From: AC-32 sp963704005
GTDB lineage: Bacteria; Actinomycetota; Thermoleophilia; Gaiellales; Gaiellaceae
NCBI GenBank assembly: GCA_963704005.1
Contig: CAVPGJ010000001.1
Coordinates: forward strand, 62,001 to 126,000
Length of the DNA stretch: 64,000 nt
Direction of reading: 5' to 3'
Shown piece by piece: positions 26,911 to 36,632 of this stretch; position 1 is the first letter of the stretch; each line of letters starts with the position of its first letter. Under the pieces are notes generated by a model. It was not told the origin of the DNA, made no database searches, and saw nothing but the letters and a program-made list of their open reading frames with translations. The translations under genes and the position numbers were made by a program.

Positions 26911-28231
26911 GCCCTGCCTGGCGAGGCCTCCTGGTCGTGCCGGTCACCGCGGCCGTCGCGATCGCGTTCGCCGACTCCTCGATCGTCGTCCTCGCGCTGC
27001 CCGAGCTCTACGGCCACTTCCACACGACGATCGAAGGCGTCTCGTGGGTGGTGACCGCGTACAACCTGGCGGTTGCGGTGACGGCATTGGCGCTCCTCTT
27101 CGTCGTGCACCGCGTGAGCACGCGGACGCTGCTGGCGGTGGGGCTGGGCGTCTTTCTCGCGGCCTCGATCGCCTGCGCGGCTGCCGGGAGCGAGGCCTTC
27201 CTGATCGCGGCCAGGTCGGTGCAGGGCATCGGCGCGGCGCTCCTGCTCGCCGGTTCGCTGTCGGTGCTCGGCGCCAGGCGGTGGACCGCCGCGGGGACGT
27301 TCGGCCTCGCGCTCGGCCCCGCGCTCGGCGGTGTACTGACGCAGGCCTTCGACTGGCGCGCGATCTTCGTCGCGCAGGCGCCGTTCGCGGCGGTCGCCCT
27401 CGTGGGGGTCCTTCGCGAGCGGGGGGTCCGGCGGTGGAGGAGGGCTGGCGTCCGTCGCTCGCCCGGACGCTGCCCGCGAACGCCTGCCTCGGCCTGCTCT
27501 TCGGCGCGCTCGTCGGCGCGCTGTTCCTCGCCGTGTTGCTCGTGATCAGCGTCTGGGACTACTCGCCGATCGCCGGGGCGGGGATCGTCAGTGCGCTGCC
27601 GCTTGCGGCGCTGGCCGTGCGACCGCTCAAGCTCTCCCGGCTGACCGCGGTCTGCGGCGGCTCGGCCTTGCTGGCGGCGGGCCTGGTCGGCCTTGCCCTG
27701 CTGCCCTCGGCGAGCGTCGGCCTAGCGGTCTGGGCGCTGGCGCTCTGCGGAGCCGGCCTCGGCCTCGCGATTCCGGTCCTGTCGGGCGCAGCGCTGGATC
27801 GAGACGCAGGGCTGACGCGCAGCGGCACGCTCACCGTCGGCGCAAGGCACGTCGGCCTCGTGCTGGCGCTCGCGCTGATCGCCCCGCTGCTCGCGTCGAG
27901 GGTTCCGGCGGCGGGCGACCGGGCGCTCCTGCGGGGGACGGCCGTCCTGCTCGACGCGCCGATCGGCCTCGACAAGAAGGTGCCGGTGGCGCTCGACCTG
28001 CGCAAGGCCTTCGACCGCGCGCAGGCGGGGGAGACGCCTGACCTGCGGCAGCCGTTCAACGCACACGGCGCCGCCCACGACTCGGCTCTCGCCGCTGTCC
28101 GCGACCGCCTCGCGGGTGCGATCGCCGCGACGATCACGCGCGCCTCGCGGCCGGCCTTCTTCCTCTGCGCGGGCTTCGCGGCACTCGCGTTGCTGCTGGC
28201 CGCCGCCTTCCGCCGTCAGGTCGTGCGTTGA
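26907..28231 (+). CDS. MFS transporter, one apparent frameshift
   Basis: About 440 residues with EmrB-like TM1 and TM2 (FADSSIVVLALPELYGHFHT, GVSWVVTAYNLAVAV) and motif-C-like LALGPALGGVLTQAFDWR. The frame slips near 27425 in a run of six G (CGAGCGGGGGGTCC), then continues in another frame to 28231. The C-terminal part has a long loop (AFDRAQAGETPDLRQPF) before the last helix, unusual for the family. Start ATG overlaps the GNAT TGA. Confidence 0.82.
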
Positions 28232-28674
28232 GCCGCGGCGCCTGGATCGTGGCCGCCCTGCTGCTGAGCGGCGCAGCGCTCGCCGGCGTCGAGCTCGGCA
28301 AGGGCGCGCTGAGCGAGCCGGCGCCGAAGATCGCCGACCCGTGCGTGGCGCGCGACGGCCGCACCGGCGGGATCGACGCGACCTTGCAGCGGATCGTCCT
28401 CGACGGGCTCGACGGCGCGGCCTGCCGGTTGCACACGACGCGCGAGGAGCTCGTGCTCTCGATCGGCGGCGGCGGCGTCGGCGTCACCCGCCAGTGGGAC
28501 GAGCACACGATCGAGGTGGCGCTGAGGGCGGGCCTGCTCCGCTCGGTCGACGCCGCCGAGCAACGCGGCGATCTGCCCGGCTTCGTGGCGGACGCGCTGC
28601 GCGGGGTCGTCGAGAGCGCACCGCTCGACAAGCTGATCCGGGGTGGATTCAGCCTGAGCAACATCCTGGGCTAG
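28228..28674 (+). CDS. Conserved membrane-anchored protein, function unknown
   Basis: 148 residues. TTG at 28228 overlaps the MFS stop (TTGA). A single N-terminal hydrophobic segment (GAWIVAALLLSGAALAGVELG) precedes a soluble domain with two Cys (DPCVARDGR, AACRLHTTRE), possibly a disulfide outside the membrane. The end, DKLIRGGFSLSNILG, is amphipathic. I do not recognise the family. Confidence 0.65.
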   Translation: MSRGAWIVAALLLSGAALAGVELGKGALSEPAPKIADPCVARDGRTGGIDATLQRIVLDGLDGAACRLHTTREELVLSIGGGGVGVTRQWDEHTIEVALRAGLLRSVDAAEQRGDLPGFVADALRGVVESAPLDKLIRGGFSLSNILG

Positions 28675-28683
28675 AGTCGGTCC

Positions 28684-29064
28684 GTGGGCTTCACCCAGCG
28701 CTGGGCCGACAGGTACAAGCTCGCGTGGGAGGCGGATGACCCCGCCGCCGCGGCCGCGCTTTACCGGCCCGACTGCGTCTTCCGCTCGGCTCCGTTCCGC
28801 GGGCCGGAGCCGCCGATCGAGTACACGCGGCGCGTATTTCCCGAGGCAAGGGCCGAGGACGTGCGCTTCGGGGAGCCCGTCGAGGAGGGCGACCGCGGCG
28901 CCGTCGAGTGGTGGGCGACGCTCGTCTCGCCCGACGGCGCGGAGCAGGCGATCGCCGGCTGCTCGGTGCTCCGCTTCGACGAGCAGGGGCTGGTGGCCGA
29001 GGCGCGCGACTACTGGCACCTGGAGCCCGGCCGGCGCGAGCCTCACGACACCTGGGGGCGCTAG
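28684..29064 (+). CDS. SnoaL-like / NTF2-fold protein
   Basis: 126 residues with the NTF2-like cone fold pattern: WADRYKLAWEADDPAAAAALYRPDCVFRSAPF, then alternating beta strands ending CSVLRFDEQGLVAEARDYWH. Members include polyketide cyclases, ketosteroid isomerases and many uncharacterised proteins. GTG start at 28684. Its TAG shares CTAG with the stop of the cupin gene on the opposite strand. Confidence 0.82.
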   Translation: MGFTQRWADRYKLAWEADDPAAAAALYRPDCVFRSAPFRGPEPPIEYTRRVFPEARAEDVRFGEPVEEGDRGAVEWWATLVSPDGAEQAIAGCSVLRFDEQGLVAEARDYWHLEPGRREPHDTWGR

Positions 29065-29396
29065 GCGGCCGGCTTCGGGCCCTTCGGTGCCTCGATGCAG
29101 ATCACGCGCGCATCCTCGTCGCCGATGACCGTGTACGAGTGGGGCGTCCCGGCCGCAGTGACGATCACGTCGCCCGGGCCGCAGTCGAGGCTCTTGTCCT
29201 CGACGGTCCAGCGCATGCGGCCCGAGCGCATCACGATGATGTGGTCCTGCGGCGGGTTGTGGACGTGCGTCTCCTTGACCTGGCCGGCCGGGTGCGTGAC
29301 GAGGTGAGCCTCGAGGTACTCGAGCCAGATGCCCTCGTCCTCGCCGTCCGGCCGGACGAAGCGGCTGTAGTCGCTCGTGTCCGTGATCTTGACCAT
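29061..29396 (-). CDS. Cupin domain protein
   Basis: 111 residues forming one cupin barrel. Motif 1 is ETHVHNPPQDHIIVMRSGRMRW and motif 2 is GPGDVIVTAAGTPHSY, giving His ligands for a metal. The role is unknown. The ATG overlaps the TGA of the upstream dps gene (TGATG), so the two are translated together, suggesting a role in oxidative or starvation stress. Confidence 0.85.
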   Translation of the reverse strand: MVKITDTSDYSRFVRPDGEDEGIWLEYLEAHLVTHPAGQVKETHVHNPPQDHIIVMRSGRMRWTVEDKSLDCGPGDVIVTAAGTPHSYTVIGDEDARVICIEAPKGPKPAA

Positions 29397-29893
29397 CAGG
29401 ACTGCAGGTGCGCCTCGACGAACCAGAGGTGCTTGTCGATCCCGCGCGAGATCTCGGTGAAGAGATCCGCGGTGTCGAGGTCGCCGTGCTCGGTCGAGGT
29501 GTCGATCGCGGCGCGCACCGCGGCGCCGTAGGCGGCGAGCCGGTCGGCGATCGCGGCGGCGGTGTCCATCCCGTCCACCGCATCGAGCGGGTACTCGTCG
29601 AGCGACGAGGCCTCCGCCGCCAGCCGCGCGGTGCCGAGTGCGAGCCCGCCCAGCGCGGTCGCGCGCTCGGCGATCTCGTCCACGTGCTCGAGCACGCTCT
29701 CCGCGACCTGGTCGTAGAGCAGGTGGAGCTGGATGAAGTCGCTGCCCTTGACGTTCCAGTGCGCCTGCTTCAGCTGCGAGTAGAGGTCGAATGTGTCCGC
29801 GAGCCGTGCGTTGAGCAGCGCGACGAGCTTCTCGCGCGCATCCTCGGGGATGTCGATCCTCGTGTCGAAGGTCTGCCGGGTCTGCGTTGCCAT
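29396..29893 (-). CDS. dps: Dps-family DNA-binding ferritin-like protein
   Basis: 165 residues of the ferritin-like Dps family, which stores iron and protects DNA from peroxide. The inter-subunit ferroxidase residues are visible: LKQAHWNVKGSDFIQLHLLYDQ gives His, His and Asp, with Glu in HVDEIAERA. The C-terminus carries DKHLWFVEAHLQS. ATG at 29893 has GGGAGG 6 bases upstream; a GTG two codons earlier is possible. Confidence 0.93.
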   Translation of the reverse strand: MATQTRQTFDTRIDIPEDAREKLVALLNARLADTFDLYSQLKQAHWNVKGSDFIQLHLLYDQVAESVLEHVDEIAERATALGGLALGTARLAAEASSLDEYPLDAVDGMDTAAAIADRLAAYGAAVRAAIDTSTEHGDLDTADLFTEISRGIDKHLWFVEAHLQS

Positions 29894-29989
29894 GGTCACC
29901 TCCCGTTAGGTTCGCCTCGATGGTTGCACGCCGGAGAGGGCCGGGCGCGGCTGAACCGCTCCTCTACCGCGGCCCGCGATCATGGGAGC

Positions 29990-30475
29990 ATGACCAGAGC
30001 GGTCTTCGCCGGCCTGCTCGCGGCCGCGCTCGCCGGGTGCGGCTCCTCGAAGCACGCCGCGGCGTGCAGCCTCGAGGGCTCGGTCTCGTTCCAGGGCGCG
30101 ACCGGCAACCTGCTCGGCGGGTTCACGTTGAAGAACAGCGGCTCGGGCCCGTGCCGGCTCGGCGAGTTCCCGAAGCTCGAGCTCTTCCGCGCCGACGGGA
30201 AGCAGGTCGAGCTCTCGGTCCACCGCGGCGACCGCGCGTTCCCGCAGGGCCGGCCGGTGCGGGTGCTCCAGCCCGGGCGCCGCGCAACGGCGCGGATCAA
30301 GTGGGAGAACTACTGCGGCTCGCTCTGGAACCGGCCCTTCACGTTCCGTCTGACGCTGACGACCGGCACCCAGATCTCCGCGCGCTCGGCCGACGCGGAG
30401 AAGTGCCAGACGAACGGCGGCGCGCCCCAAGCCGGCCCGGGCAGGGCCGAGATCAGCCTCAGCGGCTTCCACTGA
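29990..30475 (+). CDS. DUF4232-type lipoprotein
   Basis: 161 residues. A lipoprotein signal peptide ends in the lipobox LAGC. The domain begins ACSLEGSVSFQGATGNLLGGFTLKN, continues CRLGEFPKLELF, and has a conserved second Cys pair (NYC, EKC), matching the DUF4232 pattern of actinobacterial exported proteins. The function is unknown. A 16-bp palindrome at 30500 may terminate it. Confidence 0.8.
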   Translation: MTRAVFAGLLAAALAGCGSSKHAAACSLEGSVSFQGATGNLLGGFTLKNSGSGPCRLGEFPKLELFRADGKQVELSVHRGDRAFPQGRPVRVLQPGRRATARIKWENYCGSLWNRPFTFRLTLTTGTQISARSADAEKCQTNGGAPQAGPGRAEISLSGFH

Positions 30476-30499
30476 CTTCTACTAGGTACACGCGCACGA

Positions 30500-30515
30500 C
30501 CCCACCCGGGTGGGG
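30500..30515. terminator. Palindrome CCCCACCCGGGTGGGG downstream of the lipoprotein
   Basis: A perfect 16-bp palindrome 24 bases after the lipoprotein stop. No T-run follows on the plus strand. It is a possible terminator or protein-binding site. Confidence 0.4.
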
Positions 30516-30562
30516 AGGTTAGGTCCACCCGCCACCCGCGTTGAGCGTACCCAGAACTTCGT

Positions 30563-30589
30563 CACGTGTCTGTGCCGGCTTCGTGCCGG
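30563..30589 (+). promoter_or_regulatory. CACGYGTCTGTG promoter-proximal motif, copy 1
   Basis: The segment opens with CACGTGTCTGTGCCGG and ends CGTGCCGG. It lies 30 bases before the GTG of the VOC gene at 30619, facing it. Related copies are at 35568-35603 (minus) and 40792-40826 (plus), each just upstream of a gene and pointing toward it. The internal near-direct repeat TGTGCCG / CGTGCCG suggests a binding site or a 5' UTR element. Confidence 0.45.
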
Positions 30590-30618
30590 TTCCGCGCCGC
30601 TCTGCTTAAGATCCAGCC

Positions 30619-30996
30619 GTGGAACTGATCCACACCTGCTACCGCGTCACCGATCCGGAGCGGTCGGTCGCCTTCTACGAGGCGCTCGGGCTGGAGAAGC
30701 GGCGCGAGCTGCCGATTCGCGACGAGGCGGTCAACTACTTCCTCGGCGTCCCGGGCCAGGACCTGCCGGAGCTCGAGCTGACCCACAACTTCGGCGTCGA
30801 CTCGTACGAGCTCGGCACCGGCTACGGGCACGTCGCGCTCACGGTCGAGGACCTCGACGGCACGCTCGAGCGCCTCGCGGCGCAGGGCATCGAGCCGGAA
30901 CGCCCGCCGTACAGCATCCGAGAGGGCGGCTCCCGCCTCTGCTTCGTCCGCGACCCGGACGGCTACCGCATCGAGCTGATCGAGCGCGGCGCCTAG
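30619..30996 (+). CDS. Lactoylglutathione lyase-like VOC protein
   Basis: 125 residues with two VOC modules: LIHTCYRVTDPERSVAFYEALGLEK and YGHVALTVEDLDGTLERL. It ends in FVRDPDGYRIELIERG, with metal ligands His, Glu, His and Glu in the glyoxalase I arrangement. It is the closest of the two VOC proteins here to GloA. GTG start. The stop shares CTAG with the kinase-like gene on the other strand. Confidence 0.85.
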   Translation: MELIHTCYRVTDPERSVAFYEALGLEKRRELPIRDEAVNYFLGVPGQDLPELELTHNFGVDSYELGTGYGHVALTVEDLDGTLERLAAQGIEPERPPYSIREGGSRLCFVRDPDGYRIELIERGA

Positions 30997-31464
30997 AACG
31001 GGTTCTCGCCGATCGCGACCAGCTGGGCGACGACAGCCTCGAGCGGCTGCGCCGCGTCGATCTCGTGGGTGCACGTGGCGCGCAGCAGCGGCTCGACCTC
31101 TGCGAGGTGCCGGAGGATCAGGTCACGCTCCTCGGCCGTCTTTCCGTAGTCGTTCGTCGTCCGGCTCTCGATACGGCCGAGCAGCACGTCGGCCGGCGCG
31201 CTGAGAAGGACGATCGCGTCGAAGTCGCGGTAGAACCGTCCCTGGTTCGGGACGGTCGCCCGACACGTAGAGCGGCGCCTCGCGCTCCAGGGCGAGCAGT
31301 TCGGCGATCCGATCTTCCTTCCAGACGAGGCCGGCCTCCTGCTCTGACCATTCCGTCCAGCCCGGCTCATCCGTGTCGACTACCGCGAACCCGCGCCTCT
31401 CCAGCTCGGCGAGCGCCGCCGACTTGCCGGTGCCCGACATCCCCGTGACGAGAACTCGTCGCAC
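30993..31464 (-). CDS. P-loop nucleoside/nucleotide kinase-like protein, one apparent frameshift
   Basis: About 157 residues. The Walker A motif GMSGTGKSA follows an initial beta strand (RRVLVTGM), and the lid-like region FDAIVLLSAPADVLLGRIESRTTNDYG resembles adenylate-kinase-type proteins. The frame slips near 31262: YVSG continues as TVPNQGRFYRDFD after removing one base. The substrate is unknown. ATG at 31464. Confidence 0.8.
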
Positions 31465-31589
31465 GCGGCAAGGCTAGAGGCAGTGGCTTTACCGGGACGT
31501 AGGCGCGGCTGAACCGGCGCTGTTCCCATTTGTCGGGATCGAGGTTACGATGCTTCTCGGTCCGGGGGGTCGAACACGAAGGGGGCACA

Positions 31590-34500
31590 GTGCGGGGCGC
31601 AGGCAAGTTCGGGCGGCGAGCGGCTGGTCCTCGCGGTCCTCGTCGCGAGCTGCTGGTCCGGGACGGCGCTGGCCGGGCCGCCGCCGCAGGTCCCGCCCGG
31701 CCGCTACGAGTTCAATGCCGCGCTGGCCTTCGCCTACGGCTTCGGCGCGCCCTCACACATCCTGCAGGGCGGGCAGACCCACTTCGGGCCGAACGGCGAG
31801 ATCGACGTCGACGCCTGCCGCCAGCCGAAGCCCGGCCAGGCCGCGTGCTTCGCGCGCGTCAGAGTTGACGCCGCCTCGCGCGCGACTCGACCGGCGGGCG
31901 CACGCGGCTCCGTGCCGGCCGATCCGCCGCCGATCGGCGACAACGGCGCCTACAGCCCCGCCTACCTTCAGTCCGCCTATAACGCCCCGTCGGCGACGAA
32001 CGGCGCCGGCCAGACGGTCGCGATCGTGGATGCCTTCGACGACCCGCACGTCGAGAGCGACCTCGCGATCTACCGCGCCCACTACGGCCTGCCGCCGTGC
32101 ACGACCGCCAACGGCTGCTTCCGCCGCGTCGACCAGACCGGCGGCAGCACGCATCCGTTCGGCAGAGCCAGGCTGGGGCGTGGAGATCTCGCTCGACGTC
32201 GACATGGTCAGCGCGATCTGCCCCAAGTGCCACATCCTGCTCGTCGAGGCCCAGGATCAGACCTTCGAGAGCTTCGCGGTCGCCGAGAACGAGGCCGTGC
32301 AGCTCGGCGCGACGGTCGTCAGCAACAGCTGGGGCGGGGTGGAGGATCCGAGCGACACCGAGCTCGACCCGGCCTTCCATTACCCCGGCGTGGCGCTCAC
32401 GGTCGCCTCGGGTGACTTCGGCTTCGGCTTCGGACCGTCGTACCCGGCCACGTCACCGAACGTGATCTCCGTCGGCGGCACCGCGCTGCAGCAGGCGACG
32501 GCCACCGGCGCCCGCGACGCGACCGAGACCGCCTGGGAGTTCGCGACGAGCGGCTGCAGCCTCTACGAGCCGAAGCAGTCCTGGCAGCAGGACGCGTGCC
32601 CGACGCGAGCCTCCGCCGACGTCTCGGCGGTCGCCGACCCGAACACTCCGGTCTGGGTCTACGACACGTTCACCTACGGCGAGCTTCCTACCTGGATCCA
32701 GCTCGGCGGCACGAGCGTCGCCTCGCCGATCGTCGCGGCGATGATCGCGCTCGCAGGTGGTCCGGCCTCCGCCGGCTACGCGCCCGAGGTCGCTCCGTAC
32801 GCCCATCCCGGCGCGTTCAACGACGTCACCTCCGGCTCCACCGCCGACTGCGGGAACCTCCTCTGCGAGGCCGGCCCGGGCTACGACGGCCCGACCGGGC
32901 TCGGGACGCCGAACGGCACCTCCGGCTTCCTCGCCGCCGGCCCGGGCGCGCCCGAGAGCCTGAAGGCAGGCGGCCGCGACGGAGCGGTCGTCCTCTCCTG
33001 GCACCCGCCTTCGGTCAACGGTGGCGCCGACGTCACGCAGTACCGGGTCTACCGCAGCGACCACGGCGCAACGCCGATCGGAGTAACCGGGGGCCCGAGC
33101 GCGACGTTCAGCTTCGACGACACCGGCCTGACGAACGGGCACGCCTATACGTACCAGGTCAGGGCCGTGACGGCGGTCGGCGAGGGCCCGGCCACCTCCG
33201 TATCGAGGACGCCGCGGCCACTCGACCACGTGACCCTCGGCCCGGCGGGAGGGTCGATCGCGGCGGGCGGCATGCAGGACTTCCACGTCGAGGGATTCGC
33301 CGCCGACAACACCGACCTCGGCGACGAGACGCCGGCCGCCCTGTTCTCGATCGAGGCTGACGGCAACTGCACCGGCTCGAGCTGCGGCACGACGGTCGCG
33401 CACGACTTCAACGTGACCGCGGTCGTCGCCGGCGTTTCCGGCACCACGGTGCTCCACGTCCTACCCGGGCCGCTCGCGGCAATCAAGGTCTCGCCGGCGA
33501 AGGCGACGATGCCGCGGCATCGACGAGGACGTTCGCGGCCAGGGGCTACGACCAGTACGGCAACCTGATCGGCGACGAGACGCCGAACGTCGTCCTCACG
33601 ATCGCTCCGAACGGCTCCTGCTCCGGCGCGACCTGCACCGCGCAGGCCGCCGGCGTCCACCACGTGTCGGCCACGATCCCGGCCACGTCGGTCGCGTCCG
33701 GCTGGGACGTCCACAGCTGCGCGGTGACCTCGATCGGCGCCGAGTGCTGGGGCTCGAACCTCTGCGGCCAGGTCGGCACCGGCGGCTTCGAGGACGTCGA
33801 CCGCCGACGCCTGTCACCGGCCTGGGCCACGTCACCTCGATCGCCGCGGGCCCCGGCGACACGTGTGCGGCGGCGGGAAACGTCTCGTGCTGGGGCTTCG
33901 ACGCCTACGGCAGCCTCGGCAATGCGGGGTCCCGCAGCTCGGCACTCCCGCTCGGGGTGCCCGGGCTCACCGGCGTCTCGCGGGTCTCGGCGAACCTCAG
34001 CACCTGCGCCATCGCCCTCGCCGGAGCGCTCGAGTGCTGGGGGCTCAACTACTTCGGCCAGGTCGGCGACGGCACGACCACCGACCGCTGGACGCCGGCC
34101 GCGGTGAGCGGGCTCGGCAGCGGGGTCACCGACGTCTCGGTCGGCTATCTCCACGCCTGCGCGGTCACCGCGGCGGGTGGGGCGAAATGCTGGGGGAACA
34201 ACTGGGACGGCGAGCTCGGCAACGGCACCTTCGGCTCGGGCGACTGCGCCTGCCTGTTCGAGACGCCGGGCGACGTTTCCGGGCTGACGCACGGTGTGCG
34301 CGCGGTCTCGGCCGGGCTCGAGCACACCTGCGCCCTGACGACCGGCGGGGGAGTCAAGTGCTGGGGCGACAACCAGTACGGCGAGCTCGGCAACGGCACG
34401 ACCGACATCTCGGCGCTCCCGGTCGACGTGCAGGGCCTGTCGAGCGGTGTCACCCAGCTAGCGGCCGGAGCCGACTTCACCTGCGTGGTGACGACGGCCG

Positions 34501-34952
34501 GCGGCGTCAAGTGTTGGGGGCACGGGCCGACCGACGACTCGGGCCAGGGCTCGCCCGTGACCACGCCGGAGGATGTGGCCGGCCTCGAACACGGCGTCGC
34601 GTCGGTGTCGGTCGGCTCCTTCGACGCCTGTGCAGTGCTGGCCGGCGGCGCCGTCGCCTGTTGGCAGGCGGGCGCGACCTCCGGCGCGCAGCCGATCCCG
34701 GTGCCGATGGCGGCGTCGACCGGCGCCGTCCTGGGCGTCGGCAATTGCGTCGTGCCGAAGGTGACCGGGAAGCCGCTCGGGGCGGCCAAGCGCGCGCTCG
34801 GGAAGGCGCATTGCGGCGTCGGCAGGGTGCGGCGGGCGTACTCGTCGCGCGTACGGGCCGGGCGAGTTCTCTCCCAGAGCCCGCGCCACGGGCGGCGCCT
34901 CGTTTTTGGCGCGAAGGTCCGGCTGGTCGTCAGCCGGGGCCCGCGGGCCTAG
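31590..34952 (+). CDS. Secreted S53 (sedolisin-like) protease with FnIII, Ig-like, RCC1 and PASTA modules; several apparent frameshifts
   Basis: About 1120 residues read across four apparent slips (near 31617, 32165, 33512, 33795). In order: a signal region (RLVLAVLVASCWSGTALAG); an S53 catalytic domain with EISLDVDMVSAICP for the Glu/Asp pair and GGTSVASPIVAA for the Ser; a fibronectin III domain (33000-33200); and two Ig-like repeats with Gly-Asn/Ser-Cys...Cys. RCC1-type repeats with CWGxNxxGQ(V/L)GxGT follow (33750-34700), then a terminal PASTA module. The frames join at natural domain linkers, so one gene is the simplest reading, but a split into protease and RCC1 genes cannot be excluded. 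Confidence 0.7.
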
Positions 34953-35533
34953 CCGAGCTCGATCGTCAGGCGCGGGGGCGAGCCGGAGCTCGTCAGCTTG
35001 AAGGGGCGCCGTTCGGAGAGACCGATCGCCCAGGTGAGGACGGCCTCGAAGTCGCCCGTCTTGCTCACCTGCCGGACGAAGTGCATGCCGCCCGGGGTGA
35101 TCGTGCGCGGGCCGGTGTAGGTCGGCTCGAGCTTCGCGCCCGAGAGGTCGGCGGTGGCCGCCGGCTCGAAGCGGACGACCAGGAAGGCGTTGCCGGTGAT
35201 CGGGATGTGCCTGCCGGACGCGTCTTCGGTCTGCGCCTGCGCAGCGGACCGGTACTCGACCGTGTAGCCGGGCGTCTGGCCGCTCGCCGGACGGAAGTCG
35301 AACACGATCCGGTCGGTGCAGGCCCCGGAATCGACGAGGACGGCCGTGAGGAGCAGGGTTTGCGCGGGCTTCGTCGCACTGACCTGCTTGGCGGTGGCGC
35401 CATCGAAGGGCGGGCAGGTCTTTTTGCCGACGCTCGCCGTCGGGGTGGTGGGCGCCGCGGCTGTCTTGCCGCCGCCGCCCCCGCAGCCGGCGACGGCGAG
35501 GGTTCCGGCGAGGAGGAGGGCGGCTCGCTTCAT
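34949..35533 (-). CDS. Lipoprotein with AMIN-like domain
   Basis: 194 residues. Signal peptide and lipobox (MKRAALLLAGTLAVAGC) are followed by a Gly run and a beta-rich domain (DRIVFDFRPASGQTPGYTVEYR..., FLVVRFEPAATADL, FEAVLTWAIGLSERRPFKL). This resembles the AMIN-like domain found in exported actinobacterial proteins and thought to contact the cell wall. ATG at 35533 is chosen to start at the signal peptide. The CACGCGTCTGTG motif lies about 36 bases upstream. Confidence 0.8.
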   Translation of the reverse strand: MKRAALLLAGTLAVAGCGGGGGKTAAAPTTPTASVGKKTCPPFDGATAKQVSATKPAQTLLLTAVLVDSGACTDRIVFDFRPASGQTPGYTVEYRSAAQAQTEDASGRHIPITGNAFLVVRFEPAATADLSGAKLEPTYTGPRTITPGGMHFVRQVSKTGDFEAVLTWAIGLSERRPFKLTSSGSPPRLTIELG

Positions 35534-35567
35534 CGCCGTGAATCTAGCTCCCGGGACGGCCGCAGTT

Positions 35568-35603
35568 GTCACAGTTTCGGCACAAATCGGTCACAGACGC
35601 GTG
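35568..35603 (-). promoter_or_regulatory. CACGYGTCTGTG promoter-proximal motif, copy 2
   Basis: On the minus strand it reads CACGCGTCTGTGACCGATTT and then GTGCCGAAACTGTGAC, pointing at the lipoprotein start at 35533. It shares the CACG-GTCTGTGAC and TGTGCCGAAA blocks with the copy at 40792. See the finding on this motif. Confidence 0.5.
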
Positions 35604-35629
35604 ATGGTTTCGCCGCTACGGTGGCTCTC

Positions 35630-35896
35630 ATGGCGAGAGCAGCGACACCCTGGGGGCCGGCCGAGCTCGTCGAGGAGCTGACGCTCGCGCAGAGGGCCGG
35701 CGACAAGCGCTTCACCTCCCACGTGCAGCTGCTCGAGACGCCGCGCGGTGAGCGCCTCGTCCGCTTCGCCTACGCCACGGACGGCTCCGCGCGGCGCGGG
35801 CCGGTCACGCTCCGTGCGCGTGACCTCGAACGGCTGCGGACGCACCTGGCCGACCGGCCGCAGCTGGCCGAAGCGCTGGGGTTGATGCCGCTGTAG
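35630..35896 (+). CDS. Small conserved protein, function unknown
   Basis: 88 residues, soluble, with no membrane segment. The pattern LAQRAGDKRFTSHVQLLETPRGERLVRFAYATDGSARRGPVTLRARDLERLR suggests a small beta-sheet domain followed by a helix. ATG at 35630. It lies alone, convergent with purQ, 34 bases short of the purQ stop. I do not recognise the family, though the reading frame looks coding in composition. Confidence 0.65.
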   Translation: MARAATPWGPAELVEELTLAQRAGDKRFTSHVQLLETPRGERLVRFAYATDGSARRGPVTLRARDLERLRTHLADRPQLAEALGLMPL

Positions 35897-35930
35897 TGCG
35901 CTGCCGACAATTCAGCCGGCCCGGTTTGGC

Positions 35931-36632
35931 CTAGTAGGCCGGCGCGGCGACCCGTGTGCGCGCAGCGTCGACGAGCGAGCCGAGCACGAGCGACCCGTCG
36001 GTCGAGCCGAGCAGCGGGTCGACGGCGTGCTCGGGGTGCGGCATCAGGCCGAAGACGTTGCCCTCTGTGTTGAGGACTCCGGCGACGGCGGCGACCGAGC
36101 CGTTCGGGTTCTGCTCGTAGCGCAGCGCGATCTGGCCGTTCGCCTCCAGCTCGGCCAGCAGCGGCCCGTCGGCGAAGTAGCAACCCTCGCCGTGCTTGAT
36201 CGGGATCGTCAGGCGCTGACCCGCCTCGCAGCGGGCGGTGAACGGCGTGTCCGCGTGCTCGACGACGAGCGGCACGTCCCGGCACGCGAACGCGAGCGAC
36301 GCGTTCGGACGCAGCGTGCCCGGAAGCAACCCGGCCTCGCAGAGGATCTGGAACCCGTTGCAGATTCCGAGCACGAGCCCGCCGTCGGCGGCGAAGCGTG
36401 CGACGGCGTCCATCACCGGCGCGAAGCGGGCGATCGCCCCGCAGCGGAGGTAGTCCCCGTAGGAGAAGCCTCCCGGGAGGACGACGGCGGCGACGTCTGG
36501 CGGCAGCTCGAGCTCGCCGTGCCAGATGAGTGCCGGCTCCGCGCCGAGCGCGTCAAGCGCAAGGGCCGCGTCCCGGTCGTCGTTCGAGCCGGGGAAGACG
36601 ACGACCGCGATCCTCGGCCGGGGCTCGGTCAC
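35931..36632 (-). CDS. purQ: Phosphoribosylformylglycinamidine synthase, glutaminase subunit
   Basis: 233 residues, class I glutamine amidotransferase. The nucleophile elbow is LGICNGFQIL (Cys) with the catalytic His/Glu in MPHPEHAVDP, and an early VVFPGSNDDRD marks PurQ. It supplies ammonia to PurL together with PurS. GTG at 36632 overlaps the purS stop (GTGA). It is last in the purD-E-B-C-S-Q block; purL, normally next, is 12 kb away. Confidence 0.97.
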   Translation of the reverse strand: MTEPRPRIAVVVFPGSNDDRDAALALDALGAEPALIWHGELELPPDVAAVVLPGGFSYGDYLRCGAIARFAPVMDAVARFAADGGLVLGICNGFQILCEAGLLPGTLRPNASLAFACRDVPLVVEHADTPFTARCEAGQRLTIPIKHGEGCYFADGPLLAELEANGQIALRYEQNPNGSVAAVAGVLNTEGNVFGLMPHPEHAVDPLLGSTDGSLVLGSLVDAARTRVAAPAY

